NCBI GenBank assembly: GCA_002393575.1
Contig: DGSN01000023.1
Location: forward strand, 55,450 to 119,449
From: Prevotellaceae bacterium UBA4361
Lineage (GTDB): Bacteria; Bacteroidota; Bacteroidia; Bacteroidales; Bacteroidaceae
DNA length: 64,000 nucleotides
Direction: 5' to 3'
The position numbers were made by a program, and so were the translations under genes. Numbering within the stretch: the first letter of the stretch is position 1; each line of letters begins with the position of its first letter. Below are positions 52,836 to 61,414 of the stretch, piece after piece. The notes below the pieces were generated by a model. That model saw only the letters and a list, made by a program, of their open reading frames with translations. It ran no database searches and had not been told where the DNA came from.

Positions 52836-55544
52836 TTAGCTTCGGCTGATTTGCAATCCTGTTTTGCTGAGTGCCATATCCACGAAGCGGGCATTGGCGT
52901 TGGTTTGGTTTTCCAAGATGATTTTCTTGATGCGTGCAGCCGCTTCGGGGTCTTTTGCCACCATGTAGAGGAAACCGCCTCCACCTGCTCCTGGGAGCTT
53001 GTAGCCCAAGCAGAGGTCGTCGATGAGTTGGGTGAGGACTGCGATGTCTTTTGGATTGGTGCCACTGTCGAGTGCTTGGTTCTGCAACCAGTTCTGACGG
53101 AGAAGGTTGCCCATGTCGTTGAACTTTTGGCATTGGATGGCTTCGTACATGTCGAGTGCCAATTGTTTCATGTCGCGTAGATGGCTCACTTGCTCGTGCT
53201 TGCTGAGGAACATGTTGCGGACGATTTCTGCAAGGATTTTCTTGGCAGTGCGCGTGATGCCCGTGTAGTAGAGTAGGTGGCAGGACGCGTATTCGGGTTG
53301 CGTGTAGAGATAGTCGGGAAGCCAACGCACCACGGGGTTCTGGTCGAATCCTTTCTGCGTTTGCAGCAGTTTCACTCCTCCGAGGATGCCGCCAAACTGG
53401 TCTTGCCATCCTCCGCCTGTGGTGAGCATCTGTTCGAGCACGAGTGTGCGTCGAGCAATTTCGTTCTTGTCCCATGCCAGTCCGCAGAAGTCGCTGATGA
53501 CACCGAGAATGGTGGCAGCGAGGATGCTGCTCGTGCCCAGTCCGCTGCCAGCAGGGATGGCAGAGAGTGTTGTCACCTCGATGCCACAACCGAAGGCTTC
53601 GAGTTGCTGATGGAGCGACGTGAAGTTCTCGAAGCAGAAGCCTGGCTGGAATCCTGCCAAGACGAGTGCTGCTTTTGAAATGGAGAAGGGACTGCCTACT
53701 TTCTTGAAATCCGCCAATTCATCGAAGGTTTCTATCTCTTCCCTTGCTCCCAAGTCGATGCTTCGGAGCACGATGCGGCGTTCCTTGCAAGGGCGAATGT
53801 AGGTTTGGATTGGAGGTTGTCCGTTCAGTTCCAATGCGAAGTTCACCACGTTTCCGCCTTCCAAGAGGCAGAACGGCGGCGTGTCGGTCCATCCGCCTGC
53901 AATGTCGATGCGCACAGGGCTGCGTCCCCACACGATTTGGTCGCTATAGACCGACATGCGCGGCTGTTGTGGATGGGAGAGAACGGTGGAGGTGAGTCCT
54001 TCGTTGAGCAGACGGAATGCCTTGTCGCTGTTGCCACGGAACATGGCATCGTGGATGCGTGTCATCAGTGGAGCGGTTTCGTCGATGGGTGCAGGCAGAG
54101 GAATGTGCTCTTTCTCAAATTCCTGTGCAGCATCGCAGAGGTCAAGCTGATAGAAAATGCTGTTTTGCCAGTTTGCAGCGAGTTCCTGCCAGTTGTCCTT
54201 TCGGTAACTTCGTCGTTGCGCTTCGAGCCGAACGAGGTTGGCAAAAGTAGAGATTTCTTCAGCACTGAGCATTTCCAGTTCGTTGGTGAGAGCCTGCGGA
54301 GCGTGTCGGTCGGGAGCGGCAAGCATGGACTTGACGAGCTGACCCAACAGGTCGAGGTCGTTGGTGACAGGGAAGCGTTTCTCTTTCTGTGCTTCGCCAT
54401 CGAAGCGGTCGTTGTAGCCATAGACACGGGCGCAGAAGCGGTCGGCACCCATCGGGATGACATCCACGCAGTCCTCGTCCTTCAGTGTGATGTTCCATTC
54501 GTTCCGAGGCACTCCCGTGACGATGTTCTTGTTGGCGAGTTTCCAGTCCTTGCCCAACCATGAGTTTTCAATCCATAGCTCTGAGTTTTCTTCGCTTGCC
54601 TTCACTTGGCACACCGAGTTCTGGATGAAGATGGAAGGCTGAGGTTTCACCTTTCGATGGATGATGTTGCGCTGGTCGTTTTCGAGGTTCTGGATGGACA
54701 CCATCGAGGAGATGAGTTCGTGGCTGGTGCCGAAGTGGTAGAATTCGCCTCCGTTCAGCGGAATGACAGCCACGCTGAGTTGTTTCAGTTCCTCGTCGTC
54801 GATGCTTGGATTCTGTCCGAGAGTGCATCCGAATTGGGAATAGAGGTCGTATTCCACCACTTTGCCGTCTTTCATGCTTCGCTTCATGAGGAGTTCCACG
54901 GCGCGGTCGCTGAGTAGCCAGATGCCGATGTCGGTGAGAACGAGACTGTCTTGCAAGAGTTCGCCCATCAGCTTCACGGATGGCTTCTGAATCATGCGGT
55001 CGAGGACGGTTGGCGTTTCTCGTTTCGACACGAACACGCCGTGGTTCTTGGCAATGCTGGTGTCGAGCCAAAGTCCGTAGCAAACGACATCGGCATCGGG
55101 CACGTCCTGGATGGGTTGCGTGGCGCGGATGAAGACATCGCCACTCACAATCATCGTGGTGAGACGCTGGGGTGCTTTCCGCATGATGCGCTCGAAGAGA
55201 GGCAACTGGAGCTGAAGCAGGTTTTGCGATAACTTCTGTCCGCGTTCCCAACGGAAAACAGGGATGGGGGTGAGGATTTTGCCCACAGGCGCATACGAAG
55301 GGAGTCGGCGGCTTTGTCCTCCTGCATGGAGGATGATGCGCTTGTCCTTGCCGAGCCATTCGCTCATGCTTTCTCCCTCATGCCATGCCTCGTAGCACTG
55401 CTGCAAGAGCCAAGTGGTGCCTCCACCCGAACCCAATTTGTGGCCAACGGGGTCGTTGGTGCAAAACCATTCACGCTTGTCGTATCCTGTGATTTCGTGG
55501 AAACTGCCAACCAGGTTGGGAGGCAAGGAGAGAAGTTTCTTCAT
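52836..55544 (-). CDS. fkp: Bifunctional L-fucokinase / GDP-fucose pyrophosphorylase
   Basis: 902 aa, near the family size of about 950. The N-terminal guanylyltransferase half has ILHAGGQSRRLPSYAPVGKI (nucleotide-binding loop) and VSGDVFIRATQPIQDVPDAD. The C-terminal GHMP kinase half has GRSPVRIDIAGGWTDTPPFC, AIPAGSGLGTSSILAAT and GYKLPGAGGGGFLYMVAKD. It converts salvaged fucose to fucose-1-phosphate and then GDP-fucose in the cytoplasm, for fucosylation of surface glycans. A TAACTTTG -7 box lies at 55672-55679 (- strand) before an A-rich leader. Confidence 0.96.
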   Translation of the reverse strand: MKKLLSLPPNLVGSFHEITGYDKREWFCTNDPVGHKLGSGGGTTWLLQQCYEAWHEGESMSEWLGKDKRIILHAGGQSRRLPSYAPVGKILTPIPVFRWERGQKLSQNLLQLQLPLFERIMRKAPQRLTTMIVSGDVFIRATQPIQDVPDADVVCYGLWLDTSIAKNHGVFVSKRETPTVLDRMIQKPSVKLMGELLQDSLVLTDIGIWLLSDRAVELLMKRSMKDGKVVEYDLYSQFGCTLGQNPSIDDEELKQLSVAVIPLNGGEFYHFGTSHELISSMVSIQNLENDQRNIIHRKVKPQPSIFIQNSVCQVKASEENSELWIENSWLGKDWKLANKNIVTGVPRNEWNITLKDEDCVDVIPMGADRFCARVYGYNDRFDGEAQKEKRFPVTNDLDLLGQLVKSMLAAPDRHAPQALTNELEMLSAEEISTFANLVRLEAQRRSYRKDNWQELAANWQNSIFYQLDLCDAAQEFEKEHIPLPAPIDETAPLMTRIHDAMFRGNSDKAFRLLNEGLTSTVLSHPQQPRMSVYSDQIVWGRSPVRIDIAGGWTDTPPFCLLEGGNVVNFALELNGQPPIQTYIRPCKERRIVLRSIDLGAREEIETFDELADFKKVGSPFSISKAALVLAGFQPGFCFENFTSLHQQLEAFGCGIEVTTLSAIPAGSGLGTSSILAATILGVISDFCGLAWDKNEIARRTLVLEQMLTTGGGWQDQFGGILGGVKLLQTQKGFDQNPVVRWLPDYLYTQPEYASCHLLYYTGITRTAKKILAEIVRNMFLSKHEQVSHLRDMKQLALDMYEAIQCQKFNDMGNLLRQNWLQNQALDSGTNPKDIAVLTQLIDDLCLGYKLPGAGGGGFLYMVAKDPEAAARIKKIILENQTNANARFVDMALSKTGLQISRS

Positions 55545-55550
55545 TGTTAT

Positions 55551-55652
55551 TTTGAGTTTTTAAGTTTTTGAGTTTTTGAGTTTTTGAGTTTTTGTTGAGA
55601 AGAGTAACTTCGTTAAACTTTAAACGCTAAACTTTAAACGCTAAACTTTAAG
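55551..55652 (-). repeat. A-rich leader repeat and 14-bp tandem repeats before fkp
   Basis: On the + strand GAGTTTTTGAGTTTTT units (55551-55594) directly abut the fkp start; beyond them TAAACTTTAAACGC repeats about three times (55614-55652). They form the fkp 5' leader if transcription starts near 55665. Confidence 0.65.
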
Positions 55653-55824
55653 CTATGTTATGAATTTGGCACAAAGTTAGAAAAATTCAATTGAATTTGC
55701 AGTTTTGTGCAACATTTAATGTACTTCTTTGATAGATTTTTGTCCTCCATTCGCTCTTTTCATACGATTTTGGAATTTGTGGGGGAATGAGTATCAAACT
55801 AAATCATGTGAAACTAACAAAGCA

Positions 55825-56211
55825 ATGAGAAGATTTATGGATTTTGTAAAGATGTTCAAACAAGGTATTTGGATGAAGACAGCCAAGAAGTTCGTAGGCG
55901 ACAACACGAAGCTCGGTGCATTGGCTGTGGAGGCCATGCGCTATGCCAGGGAGAAGCGTTCGCTCGATGACGTGAAGGACGACATCACCTTGCTTTGCAA
56001 CTACGTGAGGGACATTGCCCTCGGTCGCTACAAAGGCTATAAGACTTGGAACCTCACGGTGATTGTGGCTGCCTTGCTCTACATCATTTCGCCTGTCGAT
56101 GTGATTCCAGATTTTCTCGTGGGTGGTTTCATCGACGACTTGGGCATCATCGCCTGGGCACTCGGCAAGGTAAGTACAGAACTCAACGCTTATAGAGTAA
56201 GTGTAAAGTGA
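55825..56211 (+). CDS. YkvA/DUF1232-family membrane protein
   Basis: 128 aa from ATG 55825; the longer open frame to 55729 gives an unlikely leader. The DUF1232 signature LLYIISPVDVIPDFLVGGFI followed by DDLGIIAWALGKV is exact. The first half is basic and helical. Small membrane protein of unknown role. It stands alone between repeat-filled gaps. Confidence 0.9.
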   Translation: MRRFMDFVKMFKQGIWMKTAKKFVGDNTKLGALAVEAMRYAREKRSLDDVKDDITLLCNYVRDIALGRYKGYKTWNLTVIVAALLYIISPVDVIPDFLVGGFIDDLGIIAWALGKVSTELNAYRVSVK

Positions 56212-56219
56212 AAAATCCA

Positions 56220-56275
56220 ACGTGAAGCGTGAAACGTGGAGCGTGAAGCGATAAAAGTGTAAAGTGAAAAGTGAG
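56220..56275. repeat. GTGAAGCG-type intergenic repeat
   Basis: Units ACGTGAAGCGTGAAACGTGG and GTAAAGTGAAAAGTG right after the YkvA gene; same family as 42071-42130. Confidence 0.6.
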
Positions 56276-56320
56276 AATGGGCCATTCGTAAGGCGTTTCT
56301 TACTTTTCACTTATTCGTTT

Positions 56321-56436
56321 ATTTGATTCTACTAAAATGCCGAGCCCTCGGCGTAGTTCAAGCGAGGGCTCGTTTGAATTACGCCGAGGGCTCGTTATCA
56401 AATCAACGAGCCCTCGGACATTAAGTGGAATCAAAT
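56321..56436. repeat. CGAGCCCTCG phased-box element, copy 5 (116 bp, both arms intact)
   Basis: Boxes at 56341 (CCC), 56363 (GGG), 56385 (GGG) and 56407 (CCC), pitch 22 bp. Arms ATTTGATTCTACTAAA (56321-56336) and TTAAGTGGAATCAAAT (56421-56436) pair at 13-14 of 16 positions. Length and offsets equal copy 3 exactly. Confidence 0.95.
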
Positions 56437-56490
56437 AGTTGGCTTTCATATTTACAATAATTGAGTTTTTTAATCTTTACTCGGCGTTTT

Positions 56491-56523
56491 GTTGCGCCAA
56501 AATCAAAAACTGTTGTATCTTTG
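56491..56523 (+). promoter_or_regulatory. Promoter candidate for the pectate lyase gene
   Basis: GTTG at 56491-56494, 21 bases, TATCTTTG at 56516-56523. The start codon is 122 bases downstream, leaving a long leader. Confidence 0.45.
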
Positions 56524-56645
56524 TGGCGTGTATGCGAAAAGAAGTACAAACTCAAGCGAAGAGTTAAAAGTCAAAAGTGTATGATTGCTATCCAGCAGTT
56601 CTTTTGACCTTCGACCTTTGACTATCTAACTAACATTGACAAAAA

Positions 56646-58706
56646 ATGAAAAGACTTTACTTGCTATGTGTCTTCTTGTTGGTGAATGCTTGCGCTTTTG
56701 CCACAGACCTGAAGGAAGACTTTGAGACAGGATTGCCAACGTCGGCTCCTTCGTCTGAAACAACCGTGACTCTGGGTTCGGGTGATTGGAAGGTAAAAGG
56801 GGTGTATGCCAAGAAAGACAATGGCAGTGTGCGTGCCACGATGAGCAGCGGAGGCAGTTATTTGATAACACCCTCTCTGCACCAGCCAGGGAGAGTGACG
56901 TTCTTTCATCGCGCTTCGGGAAGCGGAAAGAAACTCTTGGTGGAGAAATCGACGGACGGCGGAGTGACATGGGAGGAACTGGGTACGTCAACCATTTCGT
57001 CTTCCACTCCTTACGGCAGCAGTTCGTTCAAGCTACACTCCACGGAGGAAGACGAGAGTGTGCTGATTCGCTTCACCTGCCAGAATGCTACCATCTATTT
57101 GGACGACATCACGATTACGCTGGATTCTGCCACACCTGCTACACCTACTGAGCCAGAGGATTCCACTTACGTTACGGTGGGTGTTCCGATTCCAACCAAA
57201 GCGTTTCCTGCGGCTTTGCATAGCTATTACATTTCTCCCGACGGAGACGATGCCACGGGAGATGGCAGCATTGAAAAACCGTGGTTTAATCTTCAGTATG
57301 CCGTTGACAAGGCTGAGCCAGGCGATGAGATTGTTTGCCGTGGCGGAACGTATAAGCCAACGATGAAGAAGGATGGGCAGAAATACACGATTCGCATCAG
57401 CACGTCGGGAACGGCTGACACACCTATCGTCATTCGCAGTTATGAGGACGAGAAGCCTGTGATTGACTTCGAACAGCAGTTGCGCGACCAGAGTGTGGGC
57501 GACCGTGGCATTCTGCTGACAGGAAATTATTGGTGGATTTTTGGTCTTCACATCACTCATGCTGCCGACAATGGCATCAAGCTGGAAGGTTCGCACAACC
57601 GCATTGAGCGTTGCGAGTTCTCCTACAATCTCGACACGGGTTTGCAATTAGGGTTCGGGCACGACTTCAGTGATAGTGGACATGGCTCTTCGAACGATGG
57701 AACGTGGTGTGCCTACAATGACATCATCGACTGTGACTCGCATCACAACTGCGACTACGATACGAATTACGGTTCGGATGCTGACGGCTTTGCTTGCAAG
57801 ATGCACAACGGAAAGGGAAACCGCTTCATCCGTTGTCGTGCTTGGCACAACAGTGATGATGCATGGGACTTGTACGAAACCGACTATTCCGTAATCATGG
57901 CTGAATGTTGGGCTTGGGACTCAGGTAAGGCTGAAGACCATCAGTGGGTGAAAGACTATATCACGAAGAGCGGCAACATGTCGTTTTCGGGCAATGGCAA
58001 CGGCATCAAGTTGGGAGGCAATGGCACGGGAGGTTCTTCGAAGGGCATTCATTATGCCTACAATTGCATCGTCTTCAATTGTAATAGAGGCAGTTCGGTG
58101 AAAGGATTTGACTGCAACCACCACAAGGGTGGTCATGTGCTGATAGGTTGTCTTGCCTTCAACAACAGCTATGACTATATGTTCGAATCGGGAGGCTCAG
58201 ATGCTAACACGCAGTTCTATAACAACATCTGCTTGGGCAAGCAGGAAATCTGTGTGGGTACGGACGACTATAATGCCTTGACAACGGCGATGTCGAAAAA
58301 CGGCTGGACGCATCATTTGGTGACAGGAATCGGCATGGACGATTTTGTGTCGTTAGACGAAGACGATGCCTTGAAACCTCGGAGCATTGACGGTTCGTTG
58401 CCACGTCGCTTCGGCCGCTTGGTTGCAGATAGCAAGATGGTGGATGCAGGCAGTGCTGATTATGAGATTCCAGAGGAACTAATCAAAGACTTCCCTTTCC
58501 TGAAGCGCAACATCACGGGAACGGCACGCGACCTCGGACCATACGAATGTGGGGGTGAAGCAACGAATGCCATCGAGGAGTTGGAGACGTTTGAAAATGA
58601 AAATCAGAAAATAGGCGATGGCATGATTTTCAATTTGAACGGTCAACAGGTGCTAAAACCCACGAAGGGAATTTATATTGTGAATGGGAAGAAGGTGAAG
58701 ATGTAG
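56646..58706 (+). CDS. Secreted pectate lyase, PL9 type, with C-terminal sorting-type tail
   Basis: 686 aa, signal peptide ending ACAFA. Residues about 20-165 are a carbohydrate-binding/jelly-roll-like domain (DFETGLPTSAP, SYLITPSLHQPGRVTFFHRA). From about 190 a right-handed beta-helix begins with YYISPDGDDATGDGSIEKPW. PL9 landmarks are GSDADGFACKMHNGKGNRFI, CRAWHNSDDAWDLYETDYSV and CFNC-like VFNCNRGSSVKGFDCNHHKG, with the Asp-rich calcium site and a candidate Lys base. The tail FNLNGQQVLKPTKGIYIVNG + KK resembles type 9 secretion signals. It cleaves polygalacturonan and supplies substrates for GH105 at 40768. Next gene (convergent) is a DUF4353 protein of the pectin-binding type. Confidence 0.88.
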   Translation: MKRLYLLCVFLLVNACAFATDLKEDFETGLPTSAPSSETTVTLGSGDWKVKGVYAKKDNGSVRATMSSGGSYLITPSLHQPGRVTFFHRASGSGKKLLVEKSTDGGVTWEELGTSTISSSTPYGSSSFKLHSTEEDESVLIRFTCQNATIYLDDITITLDSATPATPTEPEDSTYVTVGVPIPTKAFPAALHSYYISPDGDDATGDGSIEKPWFNLQYAVDKAEPGDEIVCRGGTYKPTMKKDGQKYTIRISTSGTADTPIVIRSYEDEKPVIDFEQQLRDQSVGDRGILLTGNYWWIFGLHITHAADNGIKLEGSHNRIERCEFSYNLDTGLQLGFGHDFSDSGHGSSNDGTWCAYNDIIDCDSHHNCDYDTNYGSDADGFACKMHNGKGNRFIRCRAWHNSDDAWDLYETDYSVIMAECWAWDSGKAEDHQWVKDYITKSGNMSFSGNGNGIKLGGNGTGGSSKGIHYAYNCIVFNCNRGSSVKGFDCNHHKGGHVLIGCLAFNNSYDYMFESGGSDANTQFYNNICLGKQEICVGTDDYNALTTAMSKNGWTHHLVTGIGMDDFVSLDEDDALKPRSIDGSLPRRFGRLVADSKMVDAGSADYEIPEELIKDFPFLKRNITGTARDLGPYECGGEATNAIEELETFENENQKIGDGMIFNLNGQQVLKPTKGIYIVNGKKVKM

Positions 58707-58720
58707 AATGGTCGCTTCGC

Positions 58721-58856
58721 TCCGAATGAAGAATGAAGAATGAGGAATGAAGAATGAAAATTACTCATACAATGAGCAGAGTAAAAAATATTCTTCATTC
58801 CTCATTCTTCATTCTTCATTCTTCATTCTTCATTTTATTATTCTTCATTCTTAATT
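58721..58856. repeat. AATGAAGAAT inverted-repeat element, copy 4
   Basis: Five GAATGAAG units, core AATTACTCATACAATGAGCA, then CATTCCTCATTCTTCATTCT units. Core matches copy 1 (11237-11262) almost base for base. Confidence 0.8.
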
Positions 58857-58858
58857 AT

Positions 58859-59127
58859 TAAACTTTCCCATCCCTTGAATAATTGTATCAGAAGACGCTG
58901 AAAGCGTCACCGCTCAGTAACCGAGGGTGCAAAGCACCCCCGGATAGCTGTGTGTCCGCTCAATCGACTCTGAAAGAGTCGCCCATCTGTGGCTGTTGGG
59001 GCACTCTTTCAGAGTGCATATAGACCGAATACACACCAACCGCAGGTCGTTCCGACCTACGGTTACTGAGCGATGACGCCTTCAGCGTCAGAGAGTTACG
59101 CTATCCCAAAATGATGGGAAAGTTTAG
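58859..59127. mobile_element. Large palindromic MITE-like element (about 268 bp) of stacked hairpins
   Basis: 14-bp perfect inverted ends TAAACTTTCCCATC / GATGGGAAAGTTTA, flanked by the 8-mer TTAATTAT on both sides (58851-58858, 59128-59135), a likely target duplication. Inside, GACGCTGAAAGCGTCACCGC (58893 on) is mirrored by GCGATGACGCCTTCAGCGTC (ends 59089). Smaller hairpins include GGGTGCAAAGCACCC, GACTCTGAAAGAGTC, GCACTCTTTCAGAGTGC and AGGTCGTTCCGACCT. The right duplicate overlaps the stop codon of the DUF4353 gene. Confidence 0.75.
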
Positions 59128-59131
59128 TTAA

Positions 59132-60565
59132 TTATTTAGAAACGAGTACGAAAGCGTCTTCGCGGTTGAAGTCCTTTGGAAGGTTGATGCTTACACCTTC
59201 AAAGGTGACTGTGCCTCCCTCGGTGACGTTTACCTTGCCTGTCTTGCTTTCGTGAGTGGATTTGCCTGAGGTTTTGAACGCTTTGCCACCAACAGCCATG
59301 ACATTGGCTCCGTTGGTGAAAATCTTCCAATCGGTCTTGATGCTGGTAGCCTTCTTCGACTCCACGGCTACACGTACTTCACCACCCGCCAGGGTGATGT
59401 CGCCATCGCTCTTGATGCCGTGAGGTTTGGTGTCGGTCTCTGCGTCAAATTCATATTTACTGCCTGTGGTGACAACGTAGAGTGTTCCTCCCTTCACTTC
59501 GATATTTCCGTCGGTGTTCAGTCCCTTGCCTCCATCGCCCTTTGCCAATAGGGAAACGTCTCCTCCTGCCATGCTGAAAGTCGTACACTTCACGGCAGCC
59601 GCACTCACGATGTCCTCTTTCTGATGGTCATAGTAGGCTTCGCCGGATGTGGTTGCGACGAGTTTTCCGCCATTCATGCTCAGTTTGTCTTCCACCTTCA
59701 CGGTTTTGCTGGCTTTCCCTTTTGACGTGGCAGTAACCACGCCTCCTTCCATGATGAACTGCCCGTTGAGTTCGTCATCTTCCGACTTCGTTTTGCTCAC
59801 GTCGATGCAACTTTCCGTTGCCTTTGCTGTCAGTGTGCCTCCTTGCATCTTGAGGTATTGCTTCACATGGAAGGCGTCTGCCTTGTCGGAATTGACAACG
59901 ATGGCACCGTCACCGAGATTCAACACCGTGTATTCATCGCTCTGGTAGCCGTGCTTCACCTTGCCGTTGATGGTCAGTGAGCCAGCACCAGAGAAGGTTG
60001 CGTGTCCATGAATGAAGAAAGCTGCCTTGTGGGAATCGCTGTCATTGTCTTTTCCCCGCAATCCGTCGGTCAGTTCGTTCTTCGTGCCTTTTACCAGTTC
60101 CACGTGGATGTTTTTCCCATCCTGAATGTTGATGGCAGCACTGTCGGGATTGGTGAGAGCGAGTCCGTTGAGCACTAATTTCAACGGACATTTTCCATCC
60201 ATGAAGAGCGAACCATTGCTACTTTTTCCTTTCACTTCCATCTGCACATCCTCTCGATAGCTCTCGTCAATCAACACACGCACGTGTGCTCCATTGAAAT
60301 GGGCTTTTGTCTTGTCTCTGAGGTTGTTTGCCACGTCAATCTCCACTGTCTCTTCGTTCCATACCACAGTGATGTTACCATCAGGGAGGTTGCTTGTTGG
60401 CTTTTCATCCACAATGGAAACTTGCTGTTCTTCGGGATTTGACGATTCTATCGTTGAGGTAGGGGTGTCGCTTGGTGTGTTGTCAGTTTTTCCGTTGCAC
60501 GAACTGGCAAGCAGATTGATGCAGCAAGCCAGAAGAAAACTAAGCATGAAACAATTCTTTCTCAT
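59132..60565 (-). CDS. DUF4353 lipoprotein, carbohydrate-binding beta-helix
   Basis: 477 aa, lipoprotein signal with LLASSC (Cys23). After a Thr/Ser/Pro linker the protein is a series of short beta-helix rungs: PLKLVLNGLALTNPDSAAIN, NIHVELVKGTKNELTDGLRG, GAGSLTINGKVKHGYQSDE, GGTLTAKATESCIDV, GGKLVATTSGEAYYDHQK. This is the DUF4353 pattern; a clostridial member (Cthe_2159) binds cellulose and pectin. Facing the PL9 gene, it fits a surface pectin-binding role, but binding here is inferred. Confidence 0.87.
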   Translation of the reverse strand: MRKNCFMLSFLLACCINLLASSCNGKTDNTPSDTPTSTIESSNPEEQQVSIVDEKPTSNLPDGNITVVWNEETVEIDVANNLRDKTKAHFNGAHVRVLIDESYREDVQMEVKGKSSNGSLFMDGKCPLKLVLNGLALTNPDSAAINIQDGKNIHVELVKGTKNELTDGLRGKDNDSDSHKAAFFIHGHATFSGAGSLTINGKVKHGYQSDEYTVLNLGDGAIVVNSDKADAFHVKQYLKMQGGTLTAKATESCIDVSKTKSEDDELNGQFIMEGGVVTATSKGKASKTVKVEDKLSMNGGKLVATTSGEAYYDHQKEDIVSAAAVKCTTFSMAGGDVSLLAKGDGGKGLNTDGNIEVKGGTLYVVTTGSKYEFDAETDTKPHGIKSDGDITLAGGEVRVAVESKKATSIKTDWKIFTNGANVMAVGGKAFKTSGKSTHESKTGKVNVTEGGTVTFEGVSINLPKDFNREDAFVLVSK

Positions 60566-60667
60566 AATAAAGCAGTTAGATTGATACCTTGTGGCTGCAA
60601 AGGTAGGAATTAAAGTGCTTATAGATAGAAAGTTAATAGTTAAAAAACAAAAACGAACGGAATTTCT

Positions 60668-61282
60668 TTATTGCTGAGTTTGCATCTGCTTCTTCCATCT
60701 GATGACACCGAAGATGGCAATCACTACATAGAGCGCATAGAGCGAGGCTTTGAAGGGAATGTCCTTATGGAAATAAAGAACGCAGGTTACTACATCGACG
60801 GCAATCCAGATGTACCATTGCTCCAGGTATTTGTGTGCCAAAGCCCAAATGCCTATCACGCTCAAAGCCGTAGTGAAACTGTCGGCAAGGGGAACGGTAC
60901 TGTTGGTGAAGATGATGAGCAGCAGATAGATGCTCAGCCAGAGTGCTACGATGCCTAAGAACCACGGCAGAATCTTGTCCTCGGGGAAATGCGTGATGGG
61001 CAGTTCGGTCTTTGGCGTCGTTTCCGTCAACGCCTTCTTTTTGAACAGTTTTTTCCCGAATTTCCATGTCACAAAGCCGTAAATAGTCATGGTAAGGTAG
61101 TAGAATTCCATGCCGCAGTCGGCATAGAGCCCTTTCTGATAATAGAGCACGATGCCCAAAACCTGCATCAGAAAGCCCACGAACCACATCCAAATGCTTG
61201 CCTTCACCTCCAGCAGGATGTAGAGCAAGCCTAAAACGGTGGTAGTGATATCAAGCCAATGGTTTTCTAAGAAATCAAGCAT
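60668..61282 (-). CDS. pnuT: PnuC-family vitamin transporter, probably thiamin (PnuT)
   Basis: 204 aa with seven to eight membrane helices. PnuC landmarks are LLYILLEVKASIWMWFVGFL, YYLTMTIYGFVTWKFGKK and KYLEQWYIWIAVDVVTCVLY. The family moves vitamins by facilitated diffusion with trapping. Because the upstream gene is a TonB receptor under a TPP riboswitch, the cargo is most likely thiamin rather than nicotinamide riboside. The usual third partner, thiamin pyrophosphokinase, is not present downstream. Confidence 0.88.
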   Translation of the reverse strand: MLDFLENHWLDITTTVLGLLYILLEVKASIWMWFVGFLMQVLGIVLYYQKGLYADCGMEFYYLTMTIYGFVTWKFGKKLFKKKALTETTPKTELPITHFPEDKILPWFLGIVALWLSIYLLLIIFTNSTVPLADSFTTALSVIGIWALAHKYLEQWYIWIAVDVVTCVLYFHKDIPFKASLYALYVVIAIFGVIRWKKQMQTQQ

Positions 61283-61298
61283 AAAATATAAATTAAAG

Positions 61299-61414
61299 AA
61301 TGAAGAACCTTAATTAAGTACAAAGTACAAAGAACAATGTACAGGCTTCGGAATTTGTCCTTTGTAAATTGTCCTTTGTAAATTGTCCTTTGTACTTAAT
61401 TAAGGTTCTTCATT
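61299..61414. repeat. 27-bp perfect inverted repeat (ACAAAG/CTTTGT family, copy 2)
   Basis: AATGAAGAACCTTAATTAAG + 7 bases (61299-61325) is mirrored exactly at 61388-61414, around a core ACAATGTACAGGCTTCGGAATT shared with 42974-43052. The second arm reaches 2 bases into the receptor stop codon. It separates the receptor gene from pnuT and could act as terminator or processing site. Confidence 0.85.
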
